Shown here in pieces: positions 27,405 to 37,339 of a DNA stretch of 64,000 bases; the first letter of the stretch is position 1; every line of letters starts with the position of its first letter. The notes beneath the pieces were generated by a model. It had not been told where the DNA came from. It saw only the letters and a program-made list of their open reading frames with translations, and ran no database searches. The position numbers and the translations under genes are program-made. This DNA comes from an uncultured Litoreibacter sp. (GTDB lineage: Bacteria; Pseudomonadota; Alphaproteobacteria; Rhodobacterales; Rhodobacteraceae): NCBI GenBank assembly GCA_947501685.1, contig CANMWQ010000003.1, forward strand, positions 248,001 to 312,000, read 5' to 3'.

Positions 27405-28217
27405 TCAGGCCGCCTCGAATGTGGTCTTTCGTCGCAAGAACTGCGTGGCCCGGTCCGAGACAATGCGCGGATCTCCGGTGGTCAGAAACCGTGTTTCTTT
27501 GCCGTCCCCCAGCATATCGGGGTGGCGTTTGAGGTAATCGGCCAGACTGTCCGATACCAGCGACGCTTGGCTATAGACCGTCACATCGGGGCCAAGCGCG
27601 TCCTGGAATGCTTGCTGCATCAATGGGTAATGCGTGCAGCCCAGAATGGCCGCTTGCGGGTGCGGCATACGCCGTTTCAACGCGTCCACATGGCTGCGCA
27701 CCAGCGCTTCGGCCAGCATTTCATCGCCGTCTTCAAGCGCGTCTACCAGCCCGCCACATGGCTGAGCTTCGACGTCTACCCCTATGGCTCTAAACGCTAA
27801 TTCACGCTGGAAGGCACGGCTGGAGACCGTCGCAGGTGTGGCAAACAGCGCCACATGTTTCACTCCAACCTCGCGCGGCGGGGAGTTGTCGCCCCAGTTG
27901 CGTTCGGTCAAAGCCTCGATCATCGGCACAAAGACACCCAGCACGCGTTTGTCACGCGGCACCCAGTTTTCCTGCATCCGCCGCAGCGCCGCCGCGGAGG
28001 CGGTGTTGCAGGCCAAAATCACCAGATTGCAGCCCTCATCAAACATCGCTTGTGTTGCCTTGCAGGTCAGCGCGTAGATGTCGTCTGGCGTGCGGGTGCC
28101 GTAGGGCGTGTGCGCGCTGTCGGCGAAATAGCACACCGACAGGTCGGGCATATCCGCCGCGATCTGGTCATAGACGGTCAGCCCGCCCAATCCGCTGTCA
28201 AAGATCCCGACCGCCAT
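27405..28217 (-). CDS. murI: Glutamate racemase
   Basis: Makes D-glutamate for peptidoglycan. I start at the ATG at 28217, giving [18 protein letters not shown], preceded by AGGGCGG. The protein is 270 residues. The two catalytic cysteines lie in [16 protein letters not shown] and [13 protein letters not shown], the standard family arrangement. The start codon lies inside the end of the upstream acyltransferase gene (20-bp overlap), so the two are likely co-translated. Confidence 0.95.
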   Translation of the reverse strand: MAVGIFDSGLGGLTVYDQIAADMPDLSVCYFADSAHTPYGTRTPDDIYALTCKATQAMFDEGCNLVILACNTASAAALRRMQENWVPRDKRVLGVFVPMIEALTERNWGDNSPPREVGVKHVALFATPATVSSRAFQRELAFRAIGVDVEAQPCGGLVDALEDGDEMLAEALVRSHVDALKRRMPHPQAAILGCTHYPLMQQAFQDALGPDVTVYSQASLVSDSLADYLKRHPDMLGDGKETRFLTTGDPRIVSDRATQFLRRKTTFEAA

Positions 28218-29091
28218 GTGCCGCCCTTTTGTGCTTGGCCTCAAACTCATATCCAAACGGAACCACGGGCCCGCCGATTGAGGACAGCTCATACGTTGCC
28301 CGCCGCAGAAAATCCATCATTGCTTTCGGGCTGTGGCGGTATTTGTCCAACTCCGTCTGCGCGATGGGCTCTCCAATGACCACGCGCACGGGCTTGTCGA
28401 CATGGCGCTTGAACTCGTTGATCAGAAGCGCGAGTCGCAGGGTCGGATGGGCATGGCTGGCCAGTTGGAACAGCCGGGAGTTGCGCCCGTCGAAGTAAAT
28501 CGGCACCACCGCCGCGTCAGATTTGGCCACCAGCTTGGCTGTGAAGTTCCGCCAAACCGGATCATAGACCGCGCCAAAGGGCTTGGCCGCCGTAGACACA
28601 GTGCCGCCCGGAAAAATGCCGATGGCGCCGCCTTGTTGCATGTAGTCCAGCGCGGTTTTGCGGGTTTTCAGGTTCACCGCCATGCCTTCCCGCGTCTCAT
28701 CAAACGAAATAGGCAGGATCACGCGACGCAGCTCCTCAGCGCGGTCGAACACATCATTGGCGAGGATACGGAAATCGCCGCGCGTCTGGCTGAGGATATG
28801 GCCCATCATCAGCCCGTCAAGAATGCCGTAAGGGTGGTTTGCCACCGTCAGCAGCGGACCGGTCTTGGGGATGTTCTTCAAGCTGCCGCCGACAATATCC
28901 AGGGTGAGCCCGTAACGCTCCGCCATGACCTCCCAGAAATTGGCACCGATCGCGAGTTCGTCCTCATAGCCGCGCGCGCGTTTGATGAGGCCTAACCGAC
29001 CCGTCGCATTCTCCAAAGTCCTGATCACCGCGCGCCCTGCCTTGGTTTGCGCGGAATGCGCGTAGGTGATCTGCTTGCTAACATGCCCCAT
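28198..29091 (-). CDS. Lysophospholipid acyltransferase family protein (PlsC/OlsA type)
   Basis: Acyltransferase of 297 residues attached to the inner leaflet. Motif I is NHPYGILDG instead of NHXXXXD of classic PlsC, a form found in OlsA and hemolysin-like acyltransferases. Motif III is [10 protein letters not shown]. The segment [36 protein letters not shown] is typical of that subgroup. It could finish ornithine lipid synthesis if an OlsB partner exists elsewhere, which is not in the window. The gene overlaps the murI start. Confidence 0.88.
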   Translation of the reverse strand: MGHVSKQITYAHSAQTKAGRAVIRTLENATGRLGLIKRARGYEDELAIGANFWEVMAERYGLTLDIVGGSLKNIPKTGPLLTVANHPYGILDGLMMGHILSQTRGDFRILANDVFDRAEELRRVILPISFDETREGMAVNLKTRKTALDYMQQGGAIGIFPGGTVSTAAKPFGAVYDPVWRNFTAKLVAKSDAAVVPIYFDGRNSRLFQLASHAHPTLRLALLINEFKRHVDKPVRVVIGEPIAQTELDKYRHSPKAMMDFLRRATYELSSIGGPVVPFGYEFEAKHKRAAHGGRDL

Positions 29092-29154
29092 AATGTGGGT
29101 GCCTCCGCGTTCGGGTCTTCTAATTTGTAGCGTAAGGGGTCGCAGGTTGAGATG

Positions 29155-30123
29155 TCATTTACGTGACAACAGGTTGGCGCAGTAAAGACACATCAGCTCC
29201 ATCGCAACATGCGCGCCCGCAATCGCCGTGGCCCCGGTCGTGTCATAGGGCGGGGAGACCTCGACGACGTCGCCGCCCACCATATTGATGCCTTTCAGCC
29301 CCCGCAGAATGCCCAGCGCCTGAGCAGAGCTCAGCCCGCCCGACACAGGCGTCCCGGTGCCCGGCGCAAAGGCCGGATCAAGGCAATCAATATCAAAAGT
29401 CAGGTAGGTCTGATGATCGCCGATGATGCTTTTGATCTTCTTGGTGACGGCCTCCATCCCGGTGGCGTGCACCTCGGGTGCGTCGATGACGTTGACGCCC
29501 ATATAGTCATCGCAATGCGTCCGAATGCCCACCTGCACGGAGCGCGCGGGGTCAATCAGCCCTTCTTTGACGGCTTTGTAGAACATCGTGCCGTGATCGA
29601 CGCGGGCCATGTCATCATCGGGCCATGTGTCGGAATGAGCATCAAACTGCAACAGGCTGAGCGGGCCGAACTTGGCCACATAGGCGCGCAGGATCGGGAA
29701 GCTGATATAGTGATCCCCGCCAAGGCAAAGTGAGCCTGCGCCTGCGTCCAGAATGCCCGCAATGTAGTCCGTTAATGCTTGAGGAAAAGCGGGTATATCT
29801 GCGTAATCAAACGCTAAATCGCCATAGTCTGCGACGCTCATATCAGTCAGTGGGTTCAGATCCCACCCATAGGGCGGATCCATCGGCTGCAGGGTGGAGG
29901 CCTCCCTGATAGCGCGCGGCCCAAACCGCGTGCCGGGCCTGTGCGTCACCGCTTGGTCAAACGGCACGCCCGTGACAGCCAGATCAACGCCGGTCAGGTC
30001 CTTGCTGTAACGACGACGCATAAAAGACAGCGCGCCGCTGAAAGCGTTCTCGAAGGCCATCCCGCGATAGCCGTCACGGGTGAACGCATCATCCACATTC
30101 GTTGCCACATCTTTCAGCGCCAT
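29155..30123 (-). CDS. speB: Agmatinase
   Basis: Ureohydrolase converting agmatine to putrescine and urea with two Mn ions. The 322-residue protein shows the metal motifs LCLGGDHYISFPILRA, LLQFDAHSDTWPDDD and YLTFDIDCLDPAFAPGTGTPVSGG, and the substrate region DLAVTGVPFDQAVTHRPGTRFGPRAIREAS. The downstream end lies next to the acyltransferase gene. The gene is followed upstream by an aminotransferase that could use the product. Confidence 0.95.
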   Translation of the reverse strand: MALKDVATNVDDAFTRDGYRGMAFENAFSGALSFMRRRYSKDLTGVDLAVTGVPFDQAVTHRPGTRFGPRAIREASTLQPMDPPYGWDLNPLTDMSVADYGDLAFDYADIPAFPQALTDYIAGILDAGAGSLCLGGDHYISFPILRAYVAKFGPLSLLQFDAHSDTWPDDDMARVDHGTMFYKAVKEGLIDPARSVQVGIRTHCDDYMGVNVIDAPEVHATGMEAVTKKIKSIIGDHQTYLTFDIDCLDPAFAPGTGTPVSGGLSSAQALGILRGLKGINMVGGDVVEVSPPYDTTGATAIAGAHVAMELMCLYCANLLSRK

Positions 30124-30126
30124 GCC

Positions 30127-31509
30127 TCAGTCCACCTTTATCCCGTCCCGTACCAGCGCGTCTGCCACATCGCGGATCGCCTTGCCAAGCGTTTGCGTCA
30201 CGAAATCCACTTCGTCCCGTGTGATCACCAGCGGCGGCGACATCACGTTCAGATGCCCAATCGGGCGCACCATCAGCCCCATCACCTCGCAGGCATTGGA
30301 GATCCGCTTGCCGACATCGACCTCACCCGGCAGCAGCGTTTTCGCGGCCTTATCGGCCACGTTCTCCACGCAACCGATCAGCCCTTGCCCGCGCACGCTG
30401 CCCACCAGTGGCAGGTCAGACAGCGCGGCCAATTGTTGATGAAAGTAAGCGCCCATTTGCTGGGCATGGCCCAAAAGGCCCTCACGCTCGATAATCTCAA
30501 TATTCTTCAAGGCGGCGGCGCAGGCGACGGGGTGACCCGAATATGTGAAGCCGGAAGCATACCATCTGTCGCCCTGCATTGCCTCCCATATTTTTTCAGA
30601 AAAGACCACAGCGCCAATAGGTTGGTAGCCGGAGCTCAACCCTTTTGCGCAGCAGATGATATCGGGCTGCACGTCGAACACGTCCTTCGACGCAAACCAA
30701 TGCCCCAGCCGCCCGAACGCCGTCACGACCTCATCCGCAATGAACAGAATCCCGTGTTTCTGGCAGACCTGCCACATCGCGTGCAGATAGCCTTTGGGCG
30801 GCATGATCACCCCGCCAGAGGCCTGGATGGGCTCCGCAAAGAAGGCCGCGACTTTCTCGGCCCCGATCTGCGCAATCTTGGCCTCAAACTCCGCCACCAG
30901 ATGCGCGCAGAACGCGGCCTCGTCCATACCGTCCGGCATCCGGTAGGTGTTGGGCGTGCTCACATGGTGAATGCCCTCGCTCAGATAATGAAACTCCGGC
31001 ACCTTGTCGCCCGACCGCTTGCCAATGGAGATGCTGGCGAAGGTCGCGCCGTGGTAGCTGTCGTCGCGGGCAATCACATGGGTGCGGCCGTCTTCGCCCC
31101 GGCACCGATGGTAATAAATTGCCATCCGGTAAGCGCTGTCGATGGCCGTTGAGCCGCCGGTGGTGAAATGCACGTGGTTCAGGTCACCCGGCGCAATTTC
31201 GGCCAGCTTGGCGGCGAGCAGCGCTTGCGGCCCATGCGTCATGTCTACAAAGGTATTCGAGAAAGCCAGCTTTTCGGCCTGCTCCGCAATCGCCAGCGCC
31301 ATTTCGCGCCGCCCCAGCCCGATATTGGTGCACCACAGCCCGCCCACAGCATCAAGATATTTGCGCCCGTCACGGTCCCACAGGTAGCACCCTTCCCCGC
31401 GTTCGATGACCAGCGGGGCATCCGCCTTGAAGCTGTCGAAATGGGTCCAAGGATGCAGCGCATGTGCTTGATCCAAAGCGGCAATGTCGTTTTTCAGGTC
31501 TGGTGTCAT
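30127..31509 (-). CDS. Class III aminotransferase, probable polyamine (putrescine) transaminase
   Basis: PLP-dependent omega-aminotransferase of 460 residues, starting MTPDLKNDIAALDQAHALHPWTHF at 31509. The PLP lysine is in CCAKGLSSGYQPIGAVV, and the aspartate in ILFIADEVVTAFGRLG. GSTAIDSAYRMAIYYHR and SYHGATFASISIG are the cofactor phosphate and ring contacts. It stops three bases before the agmatinase start, and this pairing suggests putrescine to 4-aminobutanal transamination. Specificity is inference; beta-alanine:pyruvate and other amine transaminases share these motifs. Confidence 0.92.
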   Translation of the reverse strand: MTPDLKNDIAALDQAHALHPWTHFDSFKADAPLVIERGEGCYLWDRDGRKYLDAVGGLWCTNIGLGRREMALAIAEQAEKLAFSNTFVDMTHGPQALLAAKLAEIAPGDLNHVHFTTGGSTAIDSAYRMAIYYHRCRGEDGRTHVIARDDSYHGATFASISIGKRSGDKVPEFHYLSEGIHHVSTPNTYRMPDGMDEAAFCAHLVAEFEAKIAQIGAEKVAAFFAEPIQASGGVIMPPKGYLHAMWQVCQKHGILFIADEVVTAFGRLGHWFASKDVFDVQPDIICCAKGLSSGYQPIGAVVFSEKIWEAMQGDRWYASGFTYSGHPVACAAALKNIEIIEREGLLGHAQQMGAYFHQQLAALSDLPLVGSVRGQGLIGCVENVADKAAKTLLPGEVDVGKRISNACEVMGLMVRPIGHLNVMSPPLVITRDEVDFVTQTLGKAIRDVADALVRDGIKVD

Positions 31510-31582
31510 AAGGCACACTCTCGCAGCCGATCGTGCAATGCAAGGCTTGCGCTGTGAGGTCTGTACGGGCATGTAACAAGAC

Positions 31583-32077
31583 ATGTCTGTTAGCGATCTG
31601 AAACGTGATTTTATTGATGCGATGAGCACCGTGGTCTCCACGGTCACCATCGTGACAACCGATGGGCCTGCGGGCAGTGCGGGCGCGACCGTGTCGGCTA
31701 TGTCCAGCGTGTCTGCCGATGGCGAGGCCCCGACCCTGCTGGTCTGCCTGCATCACGAGGCGCGCGCGACGGCGGCGATTCTGGAAAACGGCTGTTTCTG
31801 CGTCAACGCGCTGCAAAGCCAACAACAAGACATCGCCAACGTCTTCGCCAGCCGCACGGCGGCGGAAGGGAGCGACAAGTTTCAGGCAGGCGCGTTCACC
31901 ACATTGGTCACTGGGGCCCCGTCACTGGCCACCGCGCTGTCGTCTTTCGATTGCAGCCTGCAAAGCCATGAGCGGATCGGCACACATCACGTCATGATTG
32001 GTGCCGTGCGCGCCGTGCGCCACGCAGAAGGCTCGCCGCTCTTGTACGGTAATCGCGCCTACCGCGATCTGGCATGA
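31583..32077 (+). CDS. Flavin reductase family protein
   Basis: FMN-binding split barrel oxidoreductase of 164 residues of the HpaC-type flavin reductase family, which supplies reduced flavin to partner monooxygenases. The cofactor region is STVTIVTTDGPAGSAGATVSAMSSVSADGEAPTLLVCLH, and the C-terminal GTHHVMIGAVRAV segment matches the fold. No monooxygenase lies in this window. Its stop overlaps the start of the HD gene by ATGA. Confidence 0.88.
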   Translation: MSVSDLKRDFIDAMSTVVSTVTIVTTDGPAGSAGATVSAMSSVSADGEAPTLLVCLHHEARATAAILENGCFCVNALQSQQQDIANVFASRTAAEGSDKFQAGAFTTLVTGAPSLATALSSFDCSLQSHERIGTHHVMIGAVRAVRHAEGSPLLYGNRAYRDLA

Positions 32078-32658
32078 ACACGGCGGACCGCCTTTCCGCG
32101 CAAATGGCTTTTTTGAATGAGGCCGACAGGCTTAAATCCGTTCTGCGCGCAACTACGCTGCTCGACGCATCACGGTGCGAAAACTCCGGCGAGCATTCCT
32201 GGCATATCGCGCTTTATGCGATGATCCTAGCCGAGCATGCCAACCGACCGGTCCAGATTGACCGCGTCATCAAGATGCTGCTGATCCACGACCTGGTGGA
32301 GATCGACGCGGGCGACCACCCTATTCACGGCGATCACGACACCTCCGCCCAAGAGCAGATCGAGCAAGCGGCGGCGGATCGTATCTTTGGCCTCTTGCCC
32401 GATAATCAGGCACGGGAATTCCGCGCGCTCTGGGACGAGTTCGAGGCGGCTGAAACTGACGACGCGATCTTCGCCAAATCCGTGGACCGGGTGCAGCCGG
32501 TCATTGCCAATCTCGAAAGCGGCGGCGGCACTTGGACCGAATATAACGTAACGCCAGAGCAGCTGGAGGCCCGCGTGGGCTCAAAAGTGCGCAAAGGCGC
32601 GCCTGCGCTTTGGGCGCATCTGAAAGCGCGGATAGACGCGTGGTTCGCGCTGCCGTAA
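32074..32658 (+). CDS. HD-domain phosphohydrolase, HDDC2/YfbR-like
   Basis: Metal-dependent phosphohydrolase of 194 residues. The HD residues appear in [15 protein letters not shown] (first His) and [14 protein letters not shown] (His-Asp pair), with a later Asp in [14 protein letters not shown]. The best relatives known to me are 5'-deoxynucleotidases of the HDDC2/YfbR type. The substrate cannot be read from the sequence. The start overlaps the flavin reductase stop by ATGA. Confidence 0.88.
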   Translation: MNTADRLSAQMAFLNEADRLKSVLRATTLLDASRCENSGEHSWHIALYAMILAEHANRPVQIDRVIKMLLIHDLVEIDAGDHPIHGDHDTSAQEQIEQAAADRIFGLLPDNQAREFRALWDEFEAAETDDAIFAKSVDRVQPVIANLESGGGTWTEYNVTPEQLEARVGSKVRKGAPALWAHLKARIDAWFALP

Positions 32659-32695
32659 TACTCCATTAGCCAACAGACCAAACACCGGAGACATC

Positions 32696-33904
32696 ATGTC
32701 CAAGATCAAGGTAGAAAACCCCATCGTCGAACTGGACGGTGACGAGATGACCCGCATCATGTGGGACTTCATCAAGCAAAAACTGGTGCTGCCCTATCTC
32801 GATCTTGACCTGCTCTATTACGACCTTGGCATGGAGGTCCGTGACGAAACCAACGACCAGATCACCATCGACGCGGCCGAAAAGATCAAGGAGATCGGCG
32901 TCGGCGTGAAATGCGCGACGATCACACCTGATGAGGCCCGCGTAGAAGAGTTCGGCCTCAAGGAGATGTGGCGCTCCCCCAACGGCACGATCCGCAATAT
33001 CCTTGGCGGCGTGGTCTTCCGCGCGCCGATCATCTGCAAGAACGTGCCCCGCCTCGTGCCCGGCTGGACCGACCCGATTGTCATAGGGCGTCATGCGTTT
33101 GGGGATCAGTATAAGGCCACCGATTTCCTGATGCCCGGCCCCGGCACGCTTTCTATGAAATTCGTGGGGGAAGACGGCGAGGTCATCGAGCGCGAGGTGT
33201 TCAATTCCCCCGCCGCCGGTGTCGCGATGGGCATGTATAACCTCGACGACTCGATCCGCGACTTCGCCCGCGCGTCGTTCAATTACGGGTTGAACCTTGG
33301 CTGGCCGGTTTACCTGTCGACCAAAAACACCATCCTGAAAGCCTATGACGGGCGGTTCAAAGACCTGTTTCAGGAAATCTTTGACGCCGAATTCAAGGAC
33401 CAGTTCGAGAAAGCCGAGATCTGGTACGAGCACCGTCTGATCGACGACATGGTGGCCTCCGCCATGAAATGGTCTGGCAAGTTTGTCTGGGCTTGCAAAA
33501 ATTATGATGGTGACGTGCAATCTGACACGGTGGCGCAGGGCTTTGGCTCGCTGGGGCTAATGACCTCCCAGCTGATGACGCCGGACGGCAAGATCGTGGA
33601 GGCCGAGGCCGCCCACGGCACTGTGACGCGCCACTACCGCCAGCACCAGAATGGCGAGGCGACGTCCACGAACTCCATCGCTTCCATCTACGCATGGACG
33701 GGTGCAATGAAGCACCGCGCCAAGCTCGACGACAACGCGCAACTGGCTAAATTTGCGAACACCCTTGAGAAGGTCGTGGTCGACACGGTGGAAAGCGGCT
33801 TCATGACCAAAGACCTCGCGCTGCTGGTCGGGCCCGATCAGGCATGGCTGACCACCGAAGGCTTCCTTGAAAAGATCAACGAGAACCTGAACAAGGCGAT
33901 GTAG
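32696..33904 (+). CDS. icd: Isocitrate dehydrogenase, NADP-dependent (type II, homodimeric)
   Basis: Oxidative decarboxylation of isocitrate to 2-oxoglutarate. The 402-residue protein has the eukaryote-like start [26 protein letters not shown]. The substrate block is [21 protein letters not shown], followed by [24 protein letters not shown]. The NADP-binding C-terminal part has [42 protein letters not shown]. GltA is at 21.8 kb in this window. Confidence 0.97.
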   Translation: MSKIKVENPIVELDGDEMTRIMWDFIKQKLVLPYLDLDLLYYDLGMEVRDETNDQITIDAAEKIKEIGVGVKCATITPDEARVEEFGLKEMWRSPNGTIRNILGGVVFRAPIICKNVPRLVPGWTDPIVIGRHAFGDQYKATDFLMPGPGTLSMKFVGEDGEVIEREVFNSPAAGVAMGMYNLDDSIRDFARASFNYGLNLGWPVYLSTKNTILKAYDGRFKDLFQEIFDAEFKDQFEKAEIWYEHRLIDDMVASAMKWSGKFVWACKNYDGDVQSDTVAQGFGSLGLMTSQLMTPDGKIVEAEAAHGTVTRHYRQHQNGEATSTNSIASIYAWTGAMKHRAKLDDNAQLAKFANTLEKVVVDTVESGFMTKDLALLVGPDQAWLTTEGFLEKINENLNKAM

Positions 33905-33905
33905 A

Positions 33906-34241
33906 ATGCCCATCCACTACATTTACCTGTTTCTCGCCGTGCTGGCCGAAACCATCGGCACCTCGGCGTTGCAGGCCAGCCAGCAGTTCACCCGGCTTTG
34001 GCCGTCGCTGTTGGTGGTAGGGTCTTACGCGATCTCGTTCTACCTGCTGGCGCTGACGCTGAAATACATGCCCGTGGGGATCATGTATGCGATCTGGTCG
34101 GGGCTGGGCATCGTGTTGATCGCCGGCATCGGGTTCTTCTATTTCGGCCAGAAGCTGGACATGCCCGCCTTTATCGGTCTGACAATGATCATAGGCGGCA
34201 TTGTGATCATTCACCTGTTCTCCAAATCCTCCATCCATTGA
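33906..34241 (+). CDS. Small multidrug resistance (SMR) family transporter
   Basis: Four-helix inner membrane transporter of the EmrE/SugE family, 111 residues. The essential glutamate is in LAVLAETIGTSAL (residue 15), and the hallmark motif is YAIWSGLGIVLIAGIGFFYFGQKLD. Members export cations or guanidinium. The subclass cannot be assigned with confidence. It follows icd with one base between them and ends in overlap with the next gene. Confidence 0.92.
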   Translation: MPIHYIYLFLAVLAETIGTSALQASQQFTRLWPSLLVVGSYAISFYLLALTLKYMPVGIMYAIWSGLGIVLIAGIGFFYFGQKLDMPAFIGLTMIIGGIVIIHLFSKSSIH

Positions 34242-34828
34242 GACTCTCCGCCATATTGCTGGCTGCGGGTGCCAGCACGCGGATGCGCGGGGTGGACAAG
34301 CTGACCGAACCCTTGCGCGGCCAACCAATGCTACGCGACCGCGCGGTGATGCTGACGCAAACCCGGTTGAGCGATCTGTTCGTCGTCCTGCCCACAGAGG
34401 CACCCGCGCGCCAGGAGGCGCTTGCGTGGCTCGATGTTCAAACCGTCCTGAACCCCGATGCCGCCAGCGGCATGGCCTCTTCGGTCAAAGCTGGGATCAG
34501 GGCTGTGCCACCTGACTGTGACGCCGCGTTGATCATGCCCGCTGACATGCCGGATATTGAGGTCACGGATATCGACGCGCTCTGTGCTGCGTTTATAAAA
34601 CACCCACGCCATATCCTTCGCGCAGCCGCTGGTGAGACGCCCGGTAGCCCGGTGATTTTCCCACGGTCTTATTTCAAGAAGCTGCTGCGCCTTGAGGGCG
34701 ATCAGTCCGGCCGCGCCGTCCTCAAGACCGCCACCAATGTCATCCTTCACCCACTCAAAGGTGACCGCGCGACATTCGATCTGGACACGCCGGAGGCCTG
34801 GGCCCTTTGGCACAAACGCCAGAGCTAA
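34238..34828 (+). CDS. MobA/MocA-like nucleotidyltransferase
   Basis: NTP-transferase of 196 residues using a TTG start that overlaps the SMR stop (TTGA). No ATG is available near the fold's start. The N-terminal nucleotide-binding loop is LSAILLAAGASTRMRGVDKLTEPL, the metal-binding Asp is in AALIMPADMPDIE, and TPGSPVIFPRSYF, LEGDQSGRAVLK and TFDLDTPEAWAL complete the MocA-type pattern. Molybdopterin cytidyltransferase is likely but not proven. Moco genes moaC and moeA are far away at 16 kb. Confidence 0.85.
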   Translation: MRLSAILLAAGASTRMRGVDKLTEPLRGQPMLRDRAVMLTQTRLSDLFVVLPTEAPARQEALAWLDVQTVLNPDAASGMASSVKAGIRAVPPDCDAALIMPADMPDIEVTDIDALCAAFIKHPRHILRAAAGETPGSPVIFPRSYFKKLLRLEGDQSGRAVLKTATNVILHPLKGDRATFDLDTPEAWALWHKRQS

Positions 34829-34854
34829 AAAGCCGCCCCCGAAGGGACGGCTTT
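34829..34854. terminator. Intrinsic terminator after the MobA-like gene, possibly shared
   Basis: AAAGCCG, one mismatch, CCC, loop CGAA, GGG, then CGGCTTT. T-rich on both sides, so it can serve both converging transcripts, including the RTX/Hint gene that ends 54 bp downstream. Confidence 0.85.
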
Positions 34855-34907
34855 AAATTGTCTGATCTGGACGGCCCTTTACCCCGGACGCCCAAATCAA
34901 AGCTGCA

Positions 34908-37190
34908 TTATCTAAACAACATCCGCGCTTCGCGTTTCTTCAGCGTCAGGCGGGCCGCCGAATAGGCTTCGCGGCCCTTCTTGCCTTGCAGCTCGGGGAA
35001 AAGCTCAAAGATCTCGTTGCGCTGCGCGTTGCCGATGCCCTTCAACGAATAATCGCCGGGTTGGAAGCTTTCGGACCACGCGCCGTTGGACAGAACCACC
35101 TCGTGGCTGTCGAACATGAAGTGAATATAGGTCGTGCCCATCGAGTTGATGTTCTGGATGCCCTCAGACGGGTTCACCAGATGTTTGGCCGAGACCAGCA
35201 CTTCGTTTTGCTCGAAATACAGCGCCACGCGGTCGGAATTGACCAGCATCCGGTGGTTCGGGCTGACCAGCATGTCGCGCTCCGGCAGGCCGTGGCCCAG
35301 CGCGCCGCGTTGGATCAGGACGGGCTGCAAATGTGGGTTGGCCTGCAACGTGCGGCCCTCCATGCGTTTTGCGCCGATCCAGCGGATCTCTTGGATGCCA
35401 TTGTCGCGTGTTATGATCTTGTCACCCTCTTGCAGGTCTTCGACCAGCATTTCGCCGCGAGGCGTTGCGATAGATGTTCCAGGGGTAAAGCAGGGCACGA
35501 TGTTTTCTATCTCCGTGTAGTCCAGGGTACTGATTACGTCACTCGTGGAGGCGTCCAGAAATTCGACCGTTCCTGAGGTCGAATTGCCGTCGGCATCCGT
35601 TACTTGGTTTACAATGCGGAACGCTCCGCTGCCGGTCAGGTCCAGCGTATCTTGGTCATCTCCGGAAGAGCCGCCGTCGATGCGGTCTCCATTGCCATCT
35701 GCGGCCGAGGCCACGATGAACGTGTCAGCACCCGCGCCGCCGCTTTGGGTGTCTGCGCCCTGCCCGCCGATCAGGATGTCGTCGCCACCCTCGCCGAACA
35801 GAACATCATCACCTGCGCCGCCGAGCAGACGGTCATCACCATCCGCGCCGGTATCTGCCCCGTTCGGGGCCGTGAAGAACACATCGGTGACGTTGATCCC
35901 ACTATTATTGGGCCCGTCCTGGCTGTGGATCAGCTCAATGCGGCCCACCGGACCTATAATGCTGACCAGCAGCGAATAATCCTCAGCCGTATCGGGCGCG
36001 TAGCCGCCCTCGCTGTCGGCGGTGTCCTCGCCCGGCACGCTGTCTTCATCGCTGAGCAGAATGGAATTGCCCGCGCTGAGCGTGACCTCGATTGCCGCGC
36101 CTTCCGCGTCAAAAGCCCGGATCGTCACCACGCCGTCGCCGTCAATATCGTTGATGCGGAAGGAGACGTCCTGAACCGCTTGCGAGAAGCGAATTGCATA
36201 GGAGGCGTCATTGCTGTCGCCATTGGTAACAGAATAGAGCGAGCTGTTGGCGCTGACCGCCTCATCGCCCGCATCAATGTCGGAAATGTTCTGTGCATCG
36301 GCCTCAAACGCGGTGACGACGCCAGTATCTTGGCCCAGCGTCTCGAAGGAGACCTCGACGCTGCCGGTGTTTTGCGTGAAGCCCGCGCCAATCTGATCGG
36401 CATTGTCGGACCAGTTCAGGCTTTCGCGCGCGCCGCTTGGCAGATTGCTGTCGCCATAAAGCACATCATCGCCGCTGCCGCCCTCTACAAGGTCATTGCC
36501 AGAGCCCGCAAAGAGCGTGTCATTGCCAGCACCCGCGCGGATGATATCATCCCCGCCCAAAGCGTCGACGCTATCGTCATCCGTGCCCGCACCGGGCAGT
36601 ATCTGGTCATCGGCGTCGATCAAATCGCCTTCGGGGTCGCCCAGAAAACCTGCGTCGATCACCTCGGACGCGTTGCTGCCTTCCACGATCCCGTCGCCTG
36701 TTTGAAGTGGCACAATCGTTGAGCCGTCCACGCTTTGATTGGCGAACCAACCGCTGAACTGCGTCCCCGTGGGTGTGATCAGCTCAATGGCGGAGATCTC
36801 AAGATCGTCAAGCGTGCCGCCGTTCAACAGGTCGGAGACAAACACATCCCCGTTGGTGGCCTGAACCACCAGCGCTTCTACCTCCATGGAGGTTCCATCG
36901 CTGAGCGTAACGCGGGCGATAAAACGCATCGCCGCGTCACTGGTGGCCGTTACCGCTTGGCCGTTCAGCTCGTAGCTGAACCGGTCATAGGTGCCGGCCC
37001 GGTCATCATCCGCAATCGCCCCGTCACGCCCGGCATCCCGGGTGGTCACGGCCACAACTTGCAGCCCCGACGCTTCAATACGTTGGCCCGACAACAGGTC
37101 GGCCCGTTCCGCATTAAAATCGGTCTCGGTGACATCCGTACTGTCGAATGTCCCGAGATAGATCATGTTGATATGGGTGAAATTGGTCAT
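34908..37190 (-). CDS. RTX calcium-binding repeat protein with C-terminal Hint (Hedgehog/intein) domain
   Basis: Large secreted-type protein of 760 residues with no N-terminal signal peptide, as expected for type I secretion. Two blocks of RTX nonapeptides (GGXGXDXUX): about residues 211-246 (GGDDIIRAGAGNDTLFAGSG) and about 455-500 (GDDRLLGGAGDDVLFGEGGD). An Ig-like beta region lies between. The Hint_2 domain starts at about 566: Cys567 in PCFTPGTSIAT, EDLQEGDKIITRDNG, SPNHRML. Such domains are common in Rhodobacterales surface and secreted proteins. The conserved Cys suggests self-processing, but no downstream extein is visible. No type I secretion genes are in the window. Confidence 0.92.
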   Translation of the reverse strand: MTNFTHINMIYLGTFDSTDVTETDFNAERADLLSGQRIEASGLQVVAVTTRDAGRDGAIADDDRAGTYDRFSYELNGQAVTATSDAAMRFIARVTLSDGTSMEVEALVVQATNGDVFVSDLLNGGTLDDLEISAIELITPTGTQFSGWFANQSVDGSTIVPLQTGDGIVEGSNASEVIDAGFLGDPEGDLIDADDQILPGAGTDDDSVDALGGDDIIRAGAGNDTLFAGSGNDLVEGGSGDDVLYGDSNLPSGARESLNWSDNADQIGAGFTQNTGSVEVSFETLGQDTGVVTAFEADAQNISDIDAGDEAVSANSSLYSVTNGDSNDASYAIRFSQAVQDVSFRINDIDGDGVVTIRAFDAEGAAIEVTLSAGNSILLSDEDSVPGEDTADSEGGYAPDTAEDYSLLVSIIGPVGRIELIHSQDGPNNSGINVTDVFFTAPNGADTGADGDDRLLGGAGDDVLFGEGGDDILIGGQGADTQSGGAGADTFIVASAADGNGDRIDGGSSGDDQDTLDLTGSGAFRIVNQVTDADGNSTSGTVEFLDASTSDVISTLDYTEIENIVPCFTPGTSIATPRGEMLVEDLQEGDKIITRDNGIQEIRWIGAKRMEGRTLQANPHLQPVLIQRGALGHGLPERDMLVSPNHRMLVNSDRVALYFEQNEVLVSAKHLVNPSEGIQNINSMGTTYIHFMFDSHEVVLSNGAWSESFQPGDYSLKGIGNAQRNEIFELFPELQGKKGREAYSAARLTLKKREARMLFR

Positions 37191-37195
37191 CTTCT

Positions 37196-37339
37196 TTACT
37201 TACTCTCTGACTCACGCGCCTTGGCAGGTGAGGTAGAAAAAAACTCGTTACGGTACAGGTTCAAACAAGTGAGGCCAACGCTCAACAAAGCCCCAAACAA
37301 CAGGGCATCCAACACAACACTGATTACAACACTAGACAT
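37196..37339 (-). CDS. Small single-span membrane protein in front of the RTX/Hint gene
   Basis: A 47-residue frame starting MSSVVISVVLDALLFGALLS with GAGG ten bases upstream of the ATG, ending five bases before the RTX/Hint start. It has one predicted transmembrane helix (about residues 5-27) followed by a polar tail with several Glu, Lys and Ser residues. I do not recognise it. Position and spacing argue for coupling to the RTX/Hint gene, but the frame is short and could be chance. Confidence 0.45.
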   Translation of the reverse strand: MSSVVISVVLDALLFGALLSVGLTCLNLYRNEFFSTSPAKARESESK

